This document shows positions 6,288 through 7,279 of a DNA stretch of 7,279 nt, piece by piece. The position numbers and the translations under genes are program-made. Origin of the DNA: an uncultured Clostridium sp. (GTDB taxonomy: Bacteria > Bacillota_A > Clostridia > Lachnospirales > Lachnospiraceae); assembly GCA_947174825.1 (NCBI GenBank), contig CAMWKN010000072.1, positions 1 through 7,279 on the forward strand, in the 5' to 3' direction. Every line of letters starts with the position of its first letter. Position 1 is the stretch's first letter. Under the pieces are notes generated by a model that worked only from the letters and a program-made list of their open reading frames with translations, had not been told where the DNA came from and did no database searches.

Positions 6288-7279
6288 ATGGACATTGAAT
6301 TATCCGTAATAATGCCGTCATTGAATGTTGCGAATTATATTGAAGAATGCATAAATTCGGCATTAAACCAGACATTAAAACATATTGAGATAATATGCAT
6401 TGATGCAGGTTCTGAGGACGGTACGTGGGAAATCTTAAAAAGATATGAGAATTTATCGGATACCGATAAAAAAATGCGGCTAATACACAGCGATATAAAA
6501 AGTTATGGTTATCAGGTCAATCTTGGCATTAAGCTGGCCGCAGGGAAATATATAGCAATTCTGGAAACCGATGATATAGTGGACGAGCACATGTATGAAT
6601 ATCTGCTTAAACTGGCTGATGCGCATTGCTTGGATTTTATTAAAGCGAATTATGACTGTTTTTATACCCTTAGAAACGGGGAACGGTATTATGAGAAAAT
6701 GCCGCTTTGGCATGAAGAATTTAACAGATATAATTCTGTGTTAAATCCAAGTAATGATGATTTTCTCTATGCGTATGACTACAGTATCTGGGCAGGAATA
6801 TTTAACAAAAATTTCCTTATTCAAAACAATATATGGCTTAATGAAACAAAAGGTGCGGCGTATCAGGATATAGGATTTGCACAGCAGGTTCTGGCATGCG
6901 CGAAAAGGGCATATTACTCTGATAAATCCTTTTACAGATATCGTCGGGATCGGGAAATGTCTTCCATAAATTCCTTGTATGGACTGCATTACTCAAGACA
7001 GGAATTTACAAGATTAATATCGGATATTGAGATTCATAATAAACTGATATGTATGCAGGGGCTCTATCGGCATATGGCAAGCTCCTTCGTGGGAGAATAT
7101 CAGAAAATATTGAAATTAACAGGCTGTGATGTAGCTTCAACGTATGTTAAGAGTGACTATGAGTGGTTTCGGGCAACTCTGATGAAAGCGATTGCACAGT
7201 CTGAATTCGATTTAAACAGGTTACCTGCCGGTTTTAAGGAAGAGCTGCTGTTTATTCTTAGAGATTGCAAAAAATATGC
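6288..7279 (+). CDS. GT2-family glycosyltransferase (3' truncated)
   Basis: This frame runs off the right edge with 330 complete codons. ATG 6288 is preceded by AAGGAG (6272-6277) ten bases away. GT-A fold features are clear: LSVIMPSLNV (5-14), ECINSALNQTL (20-30), IICIDAGSEDGT (35-46), and the acidic ETDD (93-96), which is the metal and donor-sugar binding DxD-type site. The acceptor region carries WAGIFNKNFL and GAAYQDIGF, with D194 as the likely catalytic base. Residues after about 235 form a mostly helical C-terminal extension that is not complete here. The enzyme is an inverting transferase using a nucleotide sugar in the cytoplasm; the sugar is unknown. Family members in such clusters often carry a C-terminal Rossmann-like tail like the one at the start of this window, which may lie beyond the edge. 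Confidence 0.93.
   Translation, partial: MDIELSVIMPSLNVANYIEECINSALNQTLKHIEIICIDAGSEDGTWEILKRYENLSDTDKKMRLIHSDIKSYGYQVNLGIKLAAGKYIAILETDDIVDEHMYEYLLKLADAHCLDFIKANYDCFYTLRNGERYYEKMPLWHEEFNRYNSVLNPSNDDFLYAYDYSIWAGIFNKNFLIQNNIWLNETKGAAYQDIGFAQQVLACAKRAYYSDKSFYRYRRDREMSSINSLYGLHYSRQEFTRLISDIEIHNKLICMQGLYRHMASSFVGEYQKILKLTGCDVASTYVKSDYEWFRATLMKAIAQSEFDLNRLPAGFKEELLFILRDCKKY

Overview
The window is AT-rich, and every convincing gene lies on the + strand, closely packed with Shine-Dalgarno sites of the AGGAG type. Codon use, the GT/Rossmann protein architectures and the start signals suggest a low-GC Firmicute, most likely a clostridial (Lachnospiraceae-like) genome. This is inference from style, not from a marker gene. 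The content is a stretch of a surface-glycan or glycoprotein glycosylation cluster: two GT4 glycosyltransferases, one GT2 glycosyltransferase, one DUF5672-type glycosyltransferase, a SAM-dependent methyltransferase and several Rossmann-like accessory domains. No sugar-nucleotide synthesis, polymerase, flippase or transporter gene is in view, so the glycan and its acceptor (polysaccharide, S-layer, flagellin or other) cannot be named.

Layout. 1-539 is the 3' end of a larger gene, open through the left edge, ending in a Rossmann-like domain. 536-1682 looks like one gene split by a single-base frameshift at a run of five C: a Rossmann-like domain (536-889) followed by a class I methyltransferase (966-1682, with its coding frame open back to 870). 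1710-2825 is a GT4 glycosyltransferase. 2827-3363 is an unrecognised 178-residue protein. 3435-4565 is a DUF5672 glycosyltransferase with a C-terminal Rossmann-like domain. 4691-6103 is a GT4 enzyme with an N-terminal Rossmann-like domain and a probable TTG start. 6104-6287 is a short non-coding stretch that appears to hold the decayed N-terminus of a GT2 gene. 6288 to the right edge is an intact but truncated GT2 glycosyltransferase.

How it fits together. Stops and starts overlap or lie within about 185 bases throughout, and no promoter or terminator is convincing inside the window, so the set is probably one long transcript. The most striking theme is a compact Rossmann-like module (beta strand, glycine turn, helix, then a strand ending in D) that recurs in at least four of the genes. 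It is fused C-terminally to the DUF5672 enzyme, N-terminally to a GT4 enzyme and (after frame repair) to the methyltransferase, and forms the visible tail of the first gene. Two of the four copies have a damaged glycine loop. The frameshift and the GT2 remnant suggest that the cluster is being remodelled by gene loss and module exchange.
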